Source: Prochlorococcus sp. HOT208_60m_813L03
Lineage (GTDB): Bacteria > Cyanobacteriota > Cyanobacteriia > PCC-6307 > Cyanobiaceae
Direction: 5' to 3'
DNA: 64,000 nt
NCBI GenBank assembly: GCA_002026145.1
Contig: MWOQ01000181.1
Location: forward strand, 18,416 to 82,415
The notes under the pieces were generated by a model. It was not told where the DNA came from. It made no database searches and saw nothing but the letters and a program-made list of their open reading frames with translations. Every line of letters starts with the position of its first letter. The stretch's first letter is position 1. Positions 55,487 to 64,000 of this stretch are shown here, in pieces. The position numbers and the translations under genes are program-made.

Positions 55487-57790
55487 TTAGCCCAGGCCGA
55501 AAAGGCGAGCGTGGAAGAAGGCCCAAGTAGTCGCGATACCGCCTACTAAGAAGTGAGTAACCCCAACCGCACGACCTTGAGTAATTGATAGTGCTCTTGG
55601 CTGAATTGTTGGAGCAACTTTAAGTTTGTTATGAGCCCAAACAATTGACTCAAACAGCTCTTGCCAGTAACCTCTTCCGCTGAATAAGAACATTAAGCTA
55701 AATGCCCAGATAAAGTGTGCTCCTAAGAACATCAAACCATACATACTTATAGCCGAACCATAACTGGTCAAAACCTGAGAAGCTTGTGCCCATAAAAAGT
55801 CTCTAAGCCAACCATTAATAGTAATGGCACTTTGAGCGAAGTTACCTCCAGTTAGTCCCCAAACATCACTTTGCATCTTCCAAGAAAAATGGAAAATAAC
55901 AATTGATAAGCAGTTATACATCCAGAAGAGTGCTAAGAAAACATGATCCCAAGAAGAAACTTGACATGTACCTCCTCTACCAGGACCATCACATGGAAAT
56001 CTAAATCCTAATGATGCTTTATCAGGTATCAATCTTGAGCTTCTTGCATAAAGAACACCTTTAAGAAGAATTAAAACTGTTACGTGTATTTGGAATGCAT
56101 GGATATGATGAATCATCAAGTCAGCAGTTCCTAAGGGGATTGGAGCGATAGCAACCTTTCCACCTACTTCTACTAAACTTCCATTAAATACTTCACTTAT
56201 AGCTTTATGAGGTAAAGCTTCTGCCGTACCAGCCAATATAGAAGTACCAACAGCTGATGCTTGAATACTTTGAACCCATTGAGCAAAGATTGGCTGAAGT
56301 TGGATTGCAGAATCACTAAACATATCTTGGGGTCTACCCAAAGCTCTCATAGTATCGTTGTGAATATAGAGTCCAAAACTATGGAATCCTAACCACATAC
56401 AAACCCAGTTCAAGTGGCTGATTAAAGCATCTCTTGCCTTAAGAATTCTGTCTAATACATTATCAATATGTTTTGCTGGATCGTAATCTCTAACCATTGC
56501 AATTCCAGCATGCGCACCTGCTCCTACTATGAATAATCCACCTATCCACATGTGGTGGGTAAATAATCCAAGAACTGTCATATAGTCAGTAGCTATATAA
56601 GGATATGGAGGCATCGCATACATGTGATGAGATACAAGTATGCTTATTGATCCAAGCATCGCTAGATTTACTGATAGCTGAGCATGTCTACTTTCTGCCA
56701 TGAACTCAAAAAGACCTTGATGACCTTTAGGAGCAGGAAATAATATTGGGTCTCCTTGCTGTGAATCTAATATTTCTTTCATACTATGACCAATACCGTA
56801 ATTGGTCCTATACATATGACCACCAATAATTGCTATTACACCAAAAGCTAAGTGATGATGTGAAACATCAGTCATCCATAAACTTCCTGTCACAGGGTTA
56901 AGTCCACCTTTGAAGGTAAGGAAATCTGAGAAAGCTAACCAGTTTAAACTAAAGAAATTACCTGTACCACTTGCTAATCCGGGAAATATCTGACCGATAA
57001 TTTGTGGATCACAGAGTTGATGCGGCATAGGCATATCTGCAATAGTTGCTATTTCTTTACCATTGATTACTAAAGGAGAGCCTGCATCAATTGCATCTAG
57101 GAGAGCTGCAGTAGGAGCTCCGATATGAATACAATGACCAGCCCATGCTAAAGATCCTAATCCTACTAAACCAGCTATGTGGTGATTAAGCATGGACTCA
57201 ATATCTTGGAACCACTCCATTTTTGGAGCTGCTTTGTGATAATGAAAGATTCCGGCATGAAGCATAAGTGCAGCCATTACTACAGCTCCTATTGCTAAAG
57301 CCATCAGTTCACTTTCATTAGTTATTCCCCATGCTCGCCACATGTGGAAAATTCCAGAACTGATTTGAATTCCGTTGTAGTTAGCTCCAAGATCAGCATT
57401 AAGCATTTCTTGACCAACAATTGCCCATACTTGCTGAGCTCCTGGCTTGACATTAGTTGGATCAGCTAACCAACCTGAATAATTAGAAAATCTTGCTCCA
57501 TGGAAAAATGCAGCGCTCATCCATATAAAAATGACTGCAAGATGTCCAAAATGAGCTGAAAAGATTTTTCTTGTTGCTTCTTCAGCATCGCCTGTATGCA
57601 CATCGAAATCATGTGCATCAGCATGCAAATTCCAGATCCAAGTTGTAGTTTTTGGACCTTTAGATAATTTACTTGACCAGAAACCTGGCTTATCTAATTT
57701 GGCAAAATCAATAGGTCTTGGATCAGCCTTAACAGGATCTTCCAAAACTTTTTTGTTTTTTTCTCCACTTTCTGGTGGGCTGATGGTCAT
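55487..57790 (-). CDS. psaA: photosystem I P700 apoprotein A1 (PsaA)
   Basis: The 767-residue PsaA pairs with PsaB to bind P700, A0, A1 and FX. The FX loop [18 protein letters not shown] is present. An insertion between membrane spans contains a stretch [19 protein letters not shown] typical of marine picocyanobacteria. It starts the psaA-psaB operon. The upstream 333 bases before the divergent cobalamin gene hold the promoter and probable leader with two inverted repeats. Confidence 0.98.
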   Translation of the reverse strand: MTISPPESGEKNKKVLEDPVKADPRPIDFAKLDKPGFWSSKLSKGPKTTTWIWNLHADAHDFDVHTGDAEEATRKIFSAHFGHLAVIFIWMSAAFFHGARFSNYSGWLADPTNVKPGAQQVWAIVGQEMLNADLGANYNGIQISSGIFHMWRAWGITNESELMALAIGAVVMAALMLHAGIFHYHKAAPKMEWFQDIESMLNHHIAGLVGLGSLAWAGHCIHIGAPTAALLDAIDAGSPLVINGKEIATIADMPMPHQLCDPQIIGQIFPGLASGTGNFFSLNWLAFSDFLTFKGGLNPVTGSLWMTDVSHHHLAFGVIAIIGGHMYRTNYGIGHSMKEILDSQQGDPILFPAPKGHQGLFEFMAESRHAQLSVNLAMLGSISILVSHHMYAMPPYPYIATDYMTVLGLFTHHMWIGGLFIVGAGAHAGIAMVRDYDPAKHIDNVLDRILKARDALISHLNWVCMWLGFHSFGLYIHNDTMRALGRPQDMFSDSAIQLQPIFAQWVQSIQASAVGTSILAGTAEALPHKAISEVFNGSLVEVGGKVAIAPIPLGTADLMIHHIHAFQIHVTVLILLKGVLYARSSRLIPDKASLGFRFPCDGPGRGGTCQVSSWDHVFLALFWMYNCLSIVIFHFSWKMQSDVWGLTGGNFAQSAITINGWLRDFLWAQASQVLTSYGSAISMYGLMFLGAHFIWAFSLMFLFSGRGYWQELFESIVWAHNKLKVAPTIQPRALSITQGRAVGVTHFLVGGIATTWAFFHARLFGLG

Positions 57791-57864
57791 CTAGCACCTC
57801 GAAAATAATTGACCTTAAAGTCGATTGATCGGATCTTGAGCTCATTATTAATAATAATGTTCAA

Positions 57865-57899
57865 GAAACGAAACCCTCGAGACTTTAAATATTCGTTTC
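57865..57899. promoter_or_regulatory. GAAACGAA/TTCGTTTC inverted repeat before psaA
   Basis: GAAACGAA (57865-57872) and TTCGTTTC (57892-57899) form a perfect 8-base inverted repeat around 19 bases. It ends 75 bases upstream of the psaA start and would be a leader hairpin if transcription starts further upstream, or an operator if not. G and C in the arms make chance less likely than for AT-only repeats. Confidence 0.45.
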
Positions 57900-57938
57900 A
57901 AAAATAATAAGGCAAAGATTCTTTCGTTATGCATTAAC

Positions 57939-57964
57939 GTAACAAATGTTCTAATGATTGTTAC
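57939..57964. promoter_or_regulatory. GTAACAA/TTGTTAC inverted repeat before psaA
   Basis: GTAACAA (57939-57945) and TTGTTAC (57958-57964) form an inverted repeat with a 12-base spacer, 149-174 bases upstream of psaA. The half-site resembles GTTAC-type elements of the HLR1 motif bound by RpaB in high-light-regulated photosystem genes. It is inverted rather than a direct repeat, so the match is partial. Confidence 0.4.
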
Positions 57965-58123
57965 TATATGAATATTTTGTTAAATTCTAGTCTACGACTA
58001 AATTATGAGTATTTTTACTCAAATTTAATATAAATTTCTTAAATTTTTTTTTATATTTCAAAGAAAATTTTTTAAATCCAGCGACAGGATATAATTTCAA
58101 CGTAACTATCAATAGTTTCTGAT

Positions 58124-59926
58124 TTGAAAAGAATTGCTATAGGTCTATCTAATAATTCAAAAGAAATTTTAAAAAGGCTTAAAAAAGCCAACTTTGTCAA
58201 AGATATATATATTTCAGGTTCTTCAAATGATGATGAAGAGTCTAATGAACTTTTTCGAGTAGAAAAACCTAGAGAAATCTTAATTAAAAAATGGCCGGAG
58301 ATAGATTTAATAATTTTTATAGGCTCAATTGCTGCATCAATACGCATAATAAATTCTTTTTTAACCTCTAAAGATAAAGATCCAGGTGTAATTGTTATAG
58401 ATAACAAATGTTCCAAGATAGTTCCTTTAATTGGCTTACATCAATCAAATTCGCAAAATATTGCTTATCAAATTGCTAATTTACTTGGTGGCGAAATAAT
58501 AGAAACTAATAATTCCAATGATCAAAGCTTCTTGAATCTTGATTCATTTGGGAATCAATGGGGTTGGAAAAGATCTGGCAACATAAAGGATTGGTCAAAA
58601 CTAGTAATTAAACAAGCTAAGAACGAAGAAATATTTTGCAAACAATTATCTGGTAATAGCTTATGGAAAAATTCAGAATCAGGGGAGATTATTAATCAAA
58701 TTAATGAAAAAGAAATTGACAAACCAGATTCAACATTTCATGTGAGTATATTCGAAAATCGTGAAACAACTTGGCACCCGCCCGTATTATGGATTGGCAT
58801 TGGATGTGAAAGGAATACAAGCAAAGAATTAATAGCAAATTCTTTAAATAATATTTTGGAGTCGAGAAATTTATCAAAGTATTCAATTGCGGGACTTGCA
58901 ACGGTTGATATTAAAAAAGATGAGAAAGGAATTTTAGAACTTGCTGAAGAAAAAGACTTGCCTGTAAAGTTTTTTAGTAAAGAAGATCTTTCAACAATCA
59001 TTGTTCCAAATCCTTCAAGTGTTGTAAAAAAGGAAATTGGCACCCCTTCTGTAGCAGAAGCCTCTTGCTTATTTGCAGCAGGAGAAGAATCAATATTATT
59101 AGAAGAAAAAAGAATTTTTAAAAATCAATCTGGGGCAGTAACTATCGCTTTAGCAGAATCAAAAAATCAATATAATCCAACCCATGGCGAAATACATATT
59201 ATTGGAAGTGGTCCTGGTGATATTTCCTTCCTAACCAATAATGCAAAAAAAGCACTTTCAAGATGTACTATTTGGATTGGATACAAAATGTATTTAGATT
59301 TAATTCAATCCTTAAAAAGGAGTGACCAAGTTTTAATTGAAAGTAAACTTACTGAAGAAAAAGAGAGATGCAGTAAAGCAATTAAACTAGCTGAGGAAGG
59401 AATAAAAGTGGCTTTAATTTCTTCAGGGGAATCTGGATTTTATGGCATGGCAGGTTTACTTTTAGAATTACTTCAAAAAATCAAAAAAGAATATAGACCT
59501 TACTTTGAAGTACATCCAGGCATAAGTAGTGTGCAATTAGCGGCTGCGATTAGTGGAGCACCACTAATGAATGACTTTTGTTCAGTAAGCTTAAGCGATA
59601 AATTAACTCCATGGTCTTTAATAGAAAAAAGGATTCAAGGAGCTCTTCTGGGTGACTTTGTAATAGCTTTATTTAATCCTCAATCCATTGAAAGGAATTG
59701 GCAGCTAAAAAGTGTAATAGAAGTATGTTTACAATCTAGGCATGGTGATACTCCAGTTTTAATTGCTAGACAAGTGGGGAGAGAAAATCAAACCAAAAAA
59801 TTTTTTACTTTAAACACCATTCCTTTTAAAGAGATTGATATGTTATCAATCATTATTATTGGCAATTCTCAAACAACCTTAGTTGACGAAATATTTCTCA
59901 CTCCCAGAGGATATTTACAAAATTAA
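58124..59926 (+). CDS. cobJ: bifunctional CbiG / precorrin-3B C17-methyltransferase
   Basis: The 600-residue protein fuses two corrin-ring enzymes. The first half matches CbiG, the cobalt-precorrin-5A hydrolase: an N-terminal domain (1 to about 110) and the C-terminal domain with VLWIGIGCERNTSKELI and GLATVDIKKDE (about 215-330). From residue 354 the tetrapyrrole methylase domain HIIGSGPGD...TNNAKKALSRCTIWIGYKMY is a CobJ/CbiH. Ring contraction and deacylation are thus coupled in one polypeptide, as in other marine cyanobacteria that make pseudocobalamin. Start TTG 58124, divergent from psaA. Confidence 0.9.
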   Translation: MKRIAIGLSNNSKEILKRLKKANFVKDIYISGSSNDDEESNELFRVEKPREILIKKWPEIDLIIFIGSIAASIRIINSFLTSKDKDPGVIVIDNKCSKIVPLIGLHQSNSQNIAYQIANLLGGEIIETNNSNDQSFLNLDSFGNQWGWKRSGNIKDWSKLVIKQAKNEEIFCKQLSGNSLWKNSESGEIINQINEKEIDKPDSTFHVSIFENRETTWHPPVLWIGIGCERNTSKELIANSLNNILESRNLSKYSIAGLATVDIKKDEKGILELAEEKDLPVKFFSKEDLSTIIVPNPSSVVKKEIGTPSVAEASCLFAAGEESILLEEKRIFKNQSGAVTIALAESKNQYNPTHGEIHIIGSGPGDISFLTNNAKKALSRCTIWIGYKMYLDLIQSLKRSDQVLIESKLTEEKERCSKAIKLAEEGIKVALISSGESGFYGMAGLLLELLQKIKKEYRPYFEVHPGISSVQLAAAISGAPLMNDFCSVSLSDKLTPWSLIEKRIQGALLGDFVIALFNPQSIERNWQLKSVIEVCLQSRHGDTPVLIARQVGRENQTKKFFTLNTIPFKEIDMLSIIIIGNSQTTLVDEIFLTPRGYLQN

Positions 59927-60024
59927 GTTTAGATAATCCATAATCTTAATAAATAGAATTTTTTTCTTTGCTTTTTCTTTACAAGAATACTAATCTTTTA
60001 TAATAGATTATGAAAGAGAATTAA

Positions 60025-60813
60025 TTGGAAAATATTGGTTTAATTTTGTTTGACATTGATGGGGTAATCCGCAGCGTAGAAAATAGCTACAGACTTTCAT
60101 TAAAAAAAACAGTTTACAAATTTTCCGGATGGGAGCCAAGTTATATTGATATTGATAATGCAAAAAATGAAGGGATTTGGAATAATGACTGGGATTTAAG
60201 TTTAGAGCTTATAAAAAGATTTATAAAAAAAGAGAACTTAAACCTCAAAATTCCTCCAAGAGAGGAAATAATAAAATGTTTTGAAGAGTTTTACTTTGGT
60301 GGAGATCCAAATAAAGATAGTAAATATTGGTCTGGTTACATAACAAATGAGGAGTTATTAGTTGATAAAAAGTTTTTTGATTTAATTCAAGGTAATGGAA
60401 TAATCTGGGGTTTTGTGAGTGGTGCAGAGTCTGCTTCTGCAAAATTTGTTTTAGAAAAAAGACTTGGACTAAAATCACCACCATTAATATCTATGGGAGA
60501 TGCCCCTGACAAGCCTGATCCTAAAGGTTTTATTAACTTATCAAAAAAGCTTATTGGAAATAAACTTGGCGAATCAAATATTCCCATTGCATATGTAGGA
60601 GATACTATTGCAGATATAAATACAGTTATAAACGCTAGAAATCAAATACCATCTCAGAAATTCATAAGTATCGGAATAGCTCCCCCTCATTTACATTTAA
60701 ATTCTCGATTAAAAGAACGTAATTCTTACGAAACAAATCTTAGAAATGCAGGCGCTGACTTGATTTTAAATTCTATTTATGATCTTAAAGATATTAATCT
60801 TGACTTGTTTTAA
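60025..60813 (+). CDS. HAD superfamily hydrolase (phosphatase-like)
   Basis: The 262-residue protein opens LILFDIDGVIRSVENSYR, with Asp10 and Asp12 as nucleophile and acid of HAD phosphatases. Motif II is FVSGAESAS (about 130-138), and KPDPKG and AYVGDTIADI supply the later Lys and Asp. It matches a cyanobacterial subfamily IA HAD group of unknown substrate. The start is most likely TTG 60025, with AGAG eight bases upstream. An ATG at 60010 runs into a stop. It lies 98 bases downstream of cobJ. Confidence 0.85.
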   Translation: MENIGLILFDIDGVIRSVENSYRLSLKKTVYKFSGWEPSYIDIDNAKNEGIWNNDWDLSLELIKRFIKKENLNLKIPPREEIIKCFEEFYFGGDPNKDSKYWSGYITNEELLVDKKFFDLIQGNGIIWGFVSGAESASAKFVLEKRLGLKSPPLISMGDAPDKPDPKGFINLSKKLIGNKLGESNIPIAYVGDTIADINTVINARNQIPSQKFISIGIAPPHLHLNSRLKERNSYETNLRNAGADLILNSIYDLKDINLDLF

Positions 60814-60847
60814 AACAAATATTAATTAAAATTTTCTAAATAAATTA

Positions 60848-60936
60848 CGGAGAGGGAGGGATTCGAACCCTCGACAAAAGTTACCTCCTGTAACTCCTTA
60901 GCAGGGAGCCGCTTTCAACCACTCAGCCACCTCTCC
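60848..60936 (-). tRNA. trnS: tRNA-Ser (anticodon GCT)
   Basis: On the minus strand the acceptor stem GGAGAGG pairs with CCTCTCC. The anticodon loop CTGCTAA gives anticodon GCT for AGC and AGT codons. A long variable arm (GTTACAGGAGGTAAC stem-loop) and the GAGGG-TTCGAAT-CCCTC T arm are typical of class II tRNA-Ser. The discriminator base is G. It stands alone between the HAD phosphatase and alr. Confidence 0.96.
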
Positions 60937-60997
60937 AGTTCTTATACATTATCAATTTTTATGCAAACATTCAAAATTTTTTATTTAATCGCAATGT

Positions 60998-62197
60998 CTA
61001 ATCTACTTGAACTTTCGGTAATCTATTTTTAAAAGAACAAAGAATTTCCCAAGGGATAGTATTAGACTTTCTTGCCCATTCAAGAGGAGAAATTGTTTTA
61101 TCTCCATCAGATCCAAGTAATACCATGGTACTACCAACTTTAATTTCATGAGAATCTGTTATGTCTACCATCATTTGGTCCATAGTTATAGAACCAACTT
61201 GAGGATAAAATTTATTATTATGTATAACGTTAATGTTGCCTGAAAGATTTCTTGGTACACCATCTGCATAACCAATACTTAATACAGCTAACTTCGTTTT
61301 TCTAGCACTTACAAATTTGCCTCCATAACTTACACTTACACCTTTATCAATAGTTCTTATAAAAGCTACTTTTACCTTCAAAGATAAAGCTGGTTTAAGT
61401 AATAAATTTTTATCTATTTTAGCTAGAGGACTGTATCCGTACATAGAAAGCCCAACACGTACCATGTGAAAATGAAAATCTTTGCTAAGAAGCATTCCCG
61501 CAGAATTAGCCAAATGAATTTTAATTTCATTATTTCTATCAAGATTAATTTGCTTTAATAATTTATTAAACTTCAGTCTTTGTAATTGTGTAATACTTCG
61601 AGAATCTAATGCTTTATCTTCATCTGCAGACGATAAATGACTATATATTCCTTCTATTGAAATATTCTCAAAAGATTTTATTTTTTCAAATTGCTGAACA
61701 AATTTATTAGATTCAAATCCTAATCTTGACATTCCAGTATCAACTTTAAGATGTAAAGAAAATTTCAACCCAAAGTGCTTCCCGATATTATTGCAAACTA
61801 AACACTCGCCTATACTACTTATAGTTGGCATAAGATCATTTTTAAAGGCTGTTATTAAATCTCTTTGTGTATATAGATTTCCAAGAATAAGAATTGGTTT
61901 TTTTACTCCAAAAGTACGTAACTTAATCCCTTCTTTTAAAGTTGCAACGCCTAATTCCGAAGCTCCGCCTTTAATAGCGTAGTCAGATACTACTTTTGCA
62001 TCATGTCCATATCCATCAGCTTTGACAACCGCCATAAATTGACAATTTTTACTTAGTTTTGTTCTTAATAGCCTTACATTTGTCTCTAATACTTTGCCTT
62101 TAACTTCTATCCATGCTCTTTGTCTTGGATCTATATCTTGTTTAAAAATTGAATATTTATCAAAATTAAATTCCTGATTAGTTTGCCGAATTTGCAT
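60998..62197 (-). CDS. alr: alanine racemase
   Basis: The 399-residue PLP enzyme makes D-alanine for peptidoglycan. The PLP lysine is Lys59 in MAVVKADGYGHDA. The second catalytic residue is Tyr in SVSYGGKFVSARKTK, and LSIGYADGVPR matches the family. An N-terminal extension of about 25 residues precedes the barrel. It is divergent from the HNH nuclease gene and about 60 bases downstream of tRNA-Ser on the same strand. Confidence 0.95.
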   Translation of the reverse strand: MQIRQTNQEFNFDKYSIFKQDIDPRQRAWIEVKGKVLETNVRLLRTKLSKNCQFMAVVKADGYGHDAKVVSDYAIKGGASELGVATLKEGIKLRTFGVKKPILILGNLYTQRDLITAFKNDLMPTISSIGECLVCNNIGKHFGLKFSLHLKVDTGMSRLGFESNKFVQQFEKIKSFENISIEGIYSHLSSADEDKALDSRSITQLQRLKFNKLLKQINLDRNNEIKIHLANSAGMLLSKDFHFHMVRVGLSMYGYSPLAKIDKNLLLKPALSLKVKVAFIRTIDKGVSVSYGGKFVSARKTKLAVLSIGYADGVPRNLSGNINVIHNNKFYPQVGSITMDQMMVDITDSHEIKVGSTMVLLGSDGDKTISPLEWARKSNTIPWEILCSFKNRLPKVQVD

Positions 62198-62265
62198 TAA
62201 CTTTGCACAATTATATGCGCTTATTGAAATATACAGTTAGCATGACATGTAAATTGTATTTTGGC

Positions 62266-62772
62266 ATGGGCCAGACTCTAGTTTTAAATGCATCTTATGA
62301 ACCTTTAAACATCACTTCATGGCGAAGAGCTGTAATTTTGATGATTAAAGGTAAAGCAGAAAGCTTAGAGGAAGATAAATCATATTCAATACATTGTGGC
62401 AGAAAATTGCCGACAGTTATAAGACTTCGTTACTACGTGAAGGTCCCTTTCAGAGAGGTTTCTTTAACAAGAAAAAATATTCTTCTAAGAGATAATAATG
62501 CTTGCCAGTACTGTAACTATAGGGGTAGTGACCTATCAATAGATCATGTTTTACCGAGAAGTAGGGGAGGAACAGATAACTGGGAAAATGTTACTACAGC
62601 ATGTCTCAGATGTAATGTACAAAAAGGTAACCGAACCCCAGAAGAGGCAAATATGCCTTTAAAACGCAAGCCTTATCGTCCACTGAGTAATCTCAATTTT
62701 GAGGCCACAAGACAAATAGACGCTGGCAGACATAAAGAATGGAGTAAATACGTAATAGGAATTGCAATCTAA
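62266..62772 (+). CDS. HNH endonuclease family protein
   Basis: The 168-residue protein, started at ATG 62266 (MGQTLVLNASYEPLNITSWRRAV), carries an HNH domain: CQYCNYRG, SIDHVLPRSRGGTDNWENVTTACLRCN, with two CxxC pairs for zinc and the DH of the catalytic loop. The family is widespread and conserved in cyanobacteria and plants, and its role is unknown, with DNA repair or processing possible. The frame extends upstream to ATGs at 62215 and 62242, but the chosen start is nearly invariant in the family. Confidence 0.88.
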   Translation: MGQTLVLNASYEPLNITSWRRAVILMIKGKAESLEEDKSYSIHCGRKLPTVIRLRYYVKVPFREVSLTRKNILLRDNNACQYCNYRGSDLSIDHVLPRSRGGTDNWENVTTACLRCNVQKGNRTPEEANMPLKRKPYRPLSNLNFEATRQIDAGRHKEWSKYVIGIAI

Positions 62773-62785
62773 TAAAAATAAAATC

Positions 62786-63880
62786 TTAATTTACTTCGTT
62801 ATTAAAATCTTCCATCATTCTTTTTTGTTCTTGAGCTATGCATGCATAAATCACTTCATCCAATTGACCAGCAAGAATTGGTTCTAATGAAAAATTGGCA
62901 CCTAATCTATGGTCAGTTGTCCTGTTATCTTTAAAATTATAAGTTCTAATTTTTTCACTCCGATCACCTGTTCCAACCTGGGAAAGCCTCTGAGATCTTT
63001 CTTTTGCATTAGCTTCTTTTAATTGAATTTCATATAACTTAGCTCTTAAAATTTCCATCGCTCGTTCGCGATTTTGCAATTGTGATCTCTCTTGAGTACA
63101 AAAAACTCTTATTCCTGTAGGCTTGTGGAGAAGATCAATAGCTGTCTCTACCTTATTAACATTTTGTCCCCCTGCACCTCCTGATCTTGCCGTGCCAACC
63201 TCTAGATCAGTTGGATTAATCTTAACTTCAACAGGATCAGCCTCAGGCATGACGGCCACTGTGGCAGTAGAGGTGTGGACTCTTCCTTGCGATTCAGTAG
63301 CTGGTACCCTTTGGACTCTATGCACACCAGCCTCAAATTTAAGTTGACTATATACAGAATCTCCCTTAACGGATATAACTAACTCCTTGAATCCTCCCAT
63401 ATCTGACTCGGAAGCACTAACAGGTTTTACAGACCATCCAATTTTTTGTCCATATCTTTCATACATTCTTGCCAAATCACCCGCCCAGATACAAGCCTCG
63501 TTACCTCCTGCACCGGCTCTGATTTCTAACATTACACTTCTCTCATCTCTTGGATCTTTTGGTAATAAGGCGATTGTGGTTTTTTGAATCAGTTTATTCT
63601 TACATTCCTCTAGAGTTATTAACTCCTCATTAATCAAAGATTCCATTTCTTTATCATTTCTATTCTCTCTAAGTAGATTTTTTGAATCTTCGATTTCTTT
63701 ATCAGTATCAAGCAACTTATTAAAATCAATAACCAAAGGTTCCAATTTTGACCTTTCTCTTGCTATGGATTCTAATTTTTTTGGATCATTAGCTATATCA
63801 GGATCTGCAAGTTGCACTTCCAAATTTTCAAAACTTTCTGAAGCAGTTTTCAACCTTGCAATTAATGTTGAGTATTCCAA
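62786..63880 (-). CDS. prfA: peptide chain release factor 1
   Basis: The 364-residue RF1 recognises UAA and UAG. The GGQ peptidyl-hydrolysis motif lies near residues 237-239 ([14 protein letters not shown]), and the PxT-type codon-recognition loop is within [16 protein letters not shown]. The C-terminal domain is complete. Start TTG 63880. Because RF1 does not read UGA, the infB TGA would depend on RF2, which is not in this window. rpmE lies 27 bases upstream on the same strand. Confidence 0.96.
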   Translation of the reverse strand: MEYSTLIARLKTASESFENLEVQLADPDIANDPKKLESIARERSKLEPLVIDFNKLLDTDKEIEDSKNLLRENRNDKEMESLINEELITLEECKNKLIQKTTIALLPKDPRDERSVMLEIRAGAGGNEACIWAGDLARMYERYGQKIGWSVKPVSASESDMGGFKELVISVKGDSVYSQLKFEAGVHRVQRVPATESQGRVHTSTATVAVMPEADPVEVKINPTDLEVGTARSGGAGGQNVNKVETAIDLLHKPTGIRVFCTQERSQLQNRERAMEILRAKLYEIQLKEANAKERSQRLSQVGTGDRSEKIRTYNFKDNRTTDHRLGANFSLEPILAGQLDEVIYACIAQEQKRMMEDFNNEVN

Positions 63881-63907
63881 TTGAAATTGTGCTTAATTTT
63901 GAAAATT

Positions 63908-64000
63908 CTATTTTTTAGAATCTTTTTCTTCTTTTTGATCTTTTGATGTGGCTGAATTAGCTGAACCCATTCCATATTTTTTCATAAACCTATCAACCCT
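63908..64000 (-). CDS. rpmE: 50S ribosomal protein L31, C-terminal end
   Basis: The window edge cuts a minus-strand frame whose last 30 residues are RVDRFMKKYGMGSANSATSK followed by an acidic/basic DQKEEKDSKK tail and a TAG stop at 63908. RVDRFMKKYG is the C-terminal signature of cyanobacterial L31. It lies 27 bases upstream of prfA, the usual rpmE-prfA order in cyanobacteria. The zinc-binding or start region is outside the window. Confidence 0.85.
   Translation of the reverse strand, partial: RVDRFMKKYGMGSANSATSKDQKEEKDSKK

Larger units (their letters stand above)
57791..58123. other. 333-base psaA upstream region
   Basis: No gene is supported on either strand. The region is very AT-rich and must hold the divergent promoters of psaA (minus) and the CbiG-CobJ gene (plus). 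Two inverted repeats are described separately at 57865-57899 and 57939-57964. A small GAGTA-TTTT-TACTC repeat near 58006-58019 is weaker. Confidence 0.75.

Noticed and set aside
57846..57934. about 24-residue frame in the psaA upstream region
   Set aside because: It has no ribosome binding site and no similarity, and it overlaps inverted repeats better explained as regulatory.
57791..58123. cobalamin riboswitch upstream of cobJ
   Set aside because: I looked for the conserved B12-box sequence and did not see it. The leader on the plus strand is short and AT-rich.
58738..59043. 101-residue minus-strand frame inside the CbiG-CobJ gene
   Set aside because: Antisense shadow with no motif. The plus-strand frame carries clear corrin enzyme signatures.

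Overview
The window is ordinary, densely packed chromosome from a marine picocyanobacterium, almost certainly a high-light-adapted Prochlorococcus. The reasons are a very AT-rich sequence (by eye about one third G+C or less), short intergenic gaps, an RNA polymerase beta-prime subunit split into rpoC1 and rpoC2, the photosystem I genes psaA, psaB, psaL and psaI, a ferredoxin-type glutamate synthase, a 50-residue high-light-inducible protein, and the gene orders rpsT-tatD-rpoB-rpoC1-rpoC2, rimP-nusA-ylxR-infB and rpsL-rpsG-fusA-tuf-rpsJ. No prophage, insertion sequence, CRISPR array or rRNA operon was seen. Most genes are core housekeeping genes.

Layout. 1-5.4 kb: a J-domain protein cut by the window edge, rsmG, a redox group (DUF2997, Ycf35-like DUF1257, a 4Fe-4S ferredoxin, an aldo/keto reductase), a HEAT-repeat protein, an unlisted 48-residue membrane peptide, rlmN and an hli gene. 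5.4-16.2 kb: the minus-strand rpsT-tatD-rpoB-rpoC1-rpoC2 block. 16.3-25.5 kb: hisD, rpiA, an HtrA protease, then the rimP-nusA-ylxR-infB transcription/translation operon. 25.5-31.6 kb: tRNA-Thr(CGT), two glycosyltransferases, a B12-binding radical SAM enzyme, clpS and dapL. 31.6-37.3 kb: rne-rnhB, pheA, a quinone methyltransferase and a LON-domain protein. 37.3-42.1 kb: the str operon. 42.2-50.9 kb: gltB, a YCII protein, lipA, a degenerate serine recombinase with a small acidic partner, and a divergent pair of wall-acting enzymes. 50.9-57.8 kb: the photosystem I genes. 58.1-64 kb: a CbiG-CobJ fusion, a HAD phosphatase, tRNA-Ser(GCT), alr, an HNH nuclease, prfA and the end of rpmE.

The most unusual feature is in infB. 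The reading frame of translation initiation factor IF-2 is broken at a run of eight C residues (22519-22526) that runs straight into a TGA stop. The G-domain half continues in the +1 frame. This is a sequencing or assembly error, a recent mutation, a contingency tract, or +1 programmed frameshifting at CCC-TGA. A perfect G6 tract lies about 75 bases upstream, and a 108-bp coding tandem repeat lies downstream.

Other points of note are a conserved-looking serine recombinase whose catalytic serine position is threonine, a serine hydrolase and an NlpC/P60 peptidase transcribed divergently from start codons three bases apart, a strong hairpin in the rne/dapL intergenic region, a hairpin just before rpsJ, two inverted repeats upstream of psaA, and a three-gene surface-glycan cassette next to tRNA-Thr. 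I found no clear new multi-gene defence or mobile system, and most of the window should be read as core genome.
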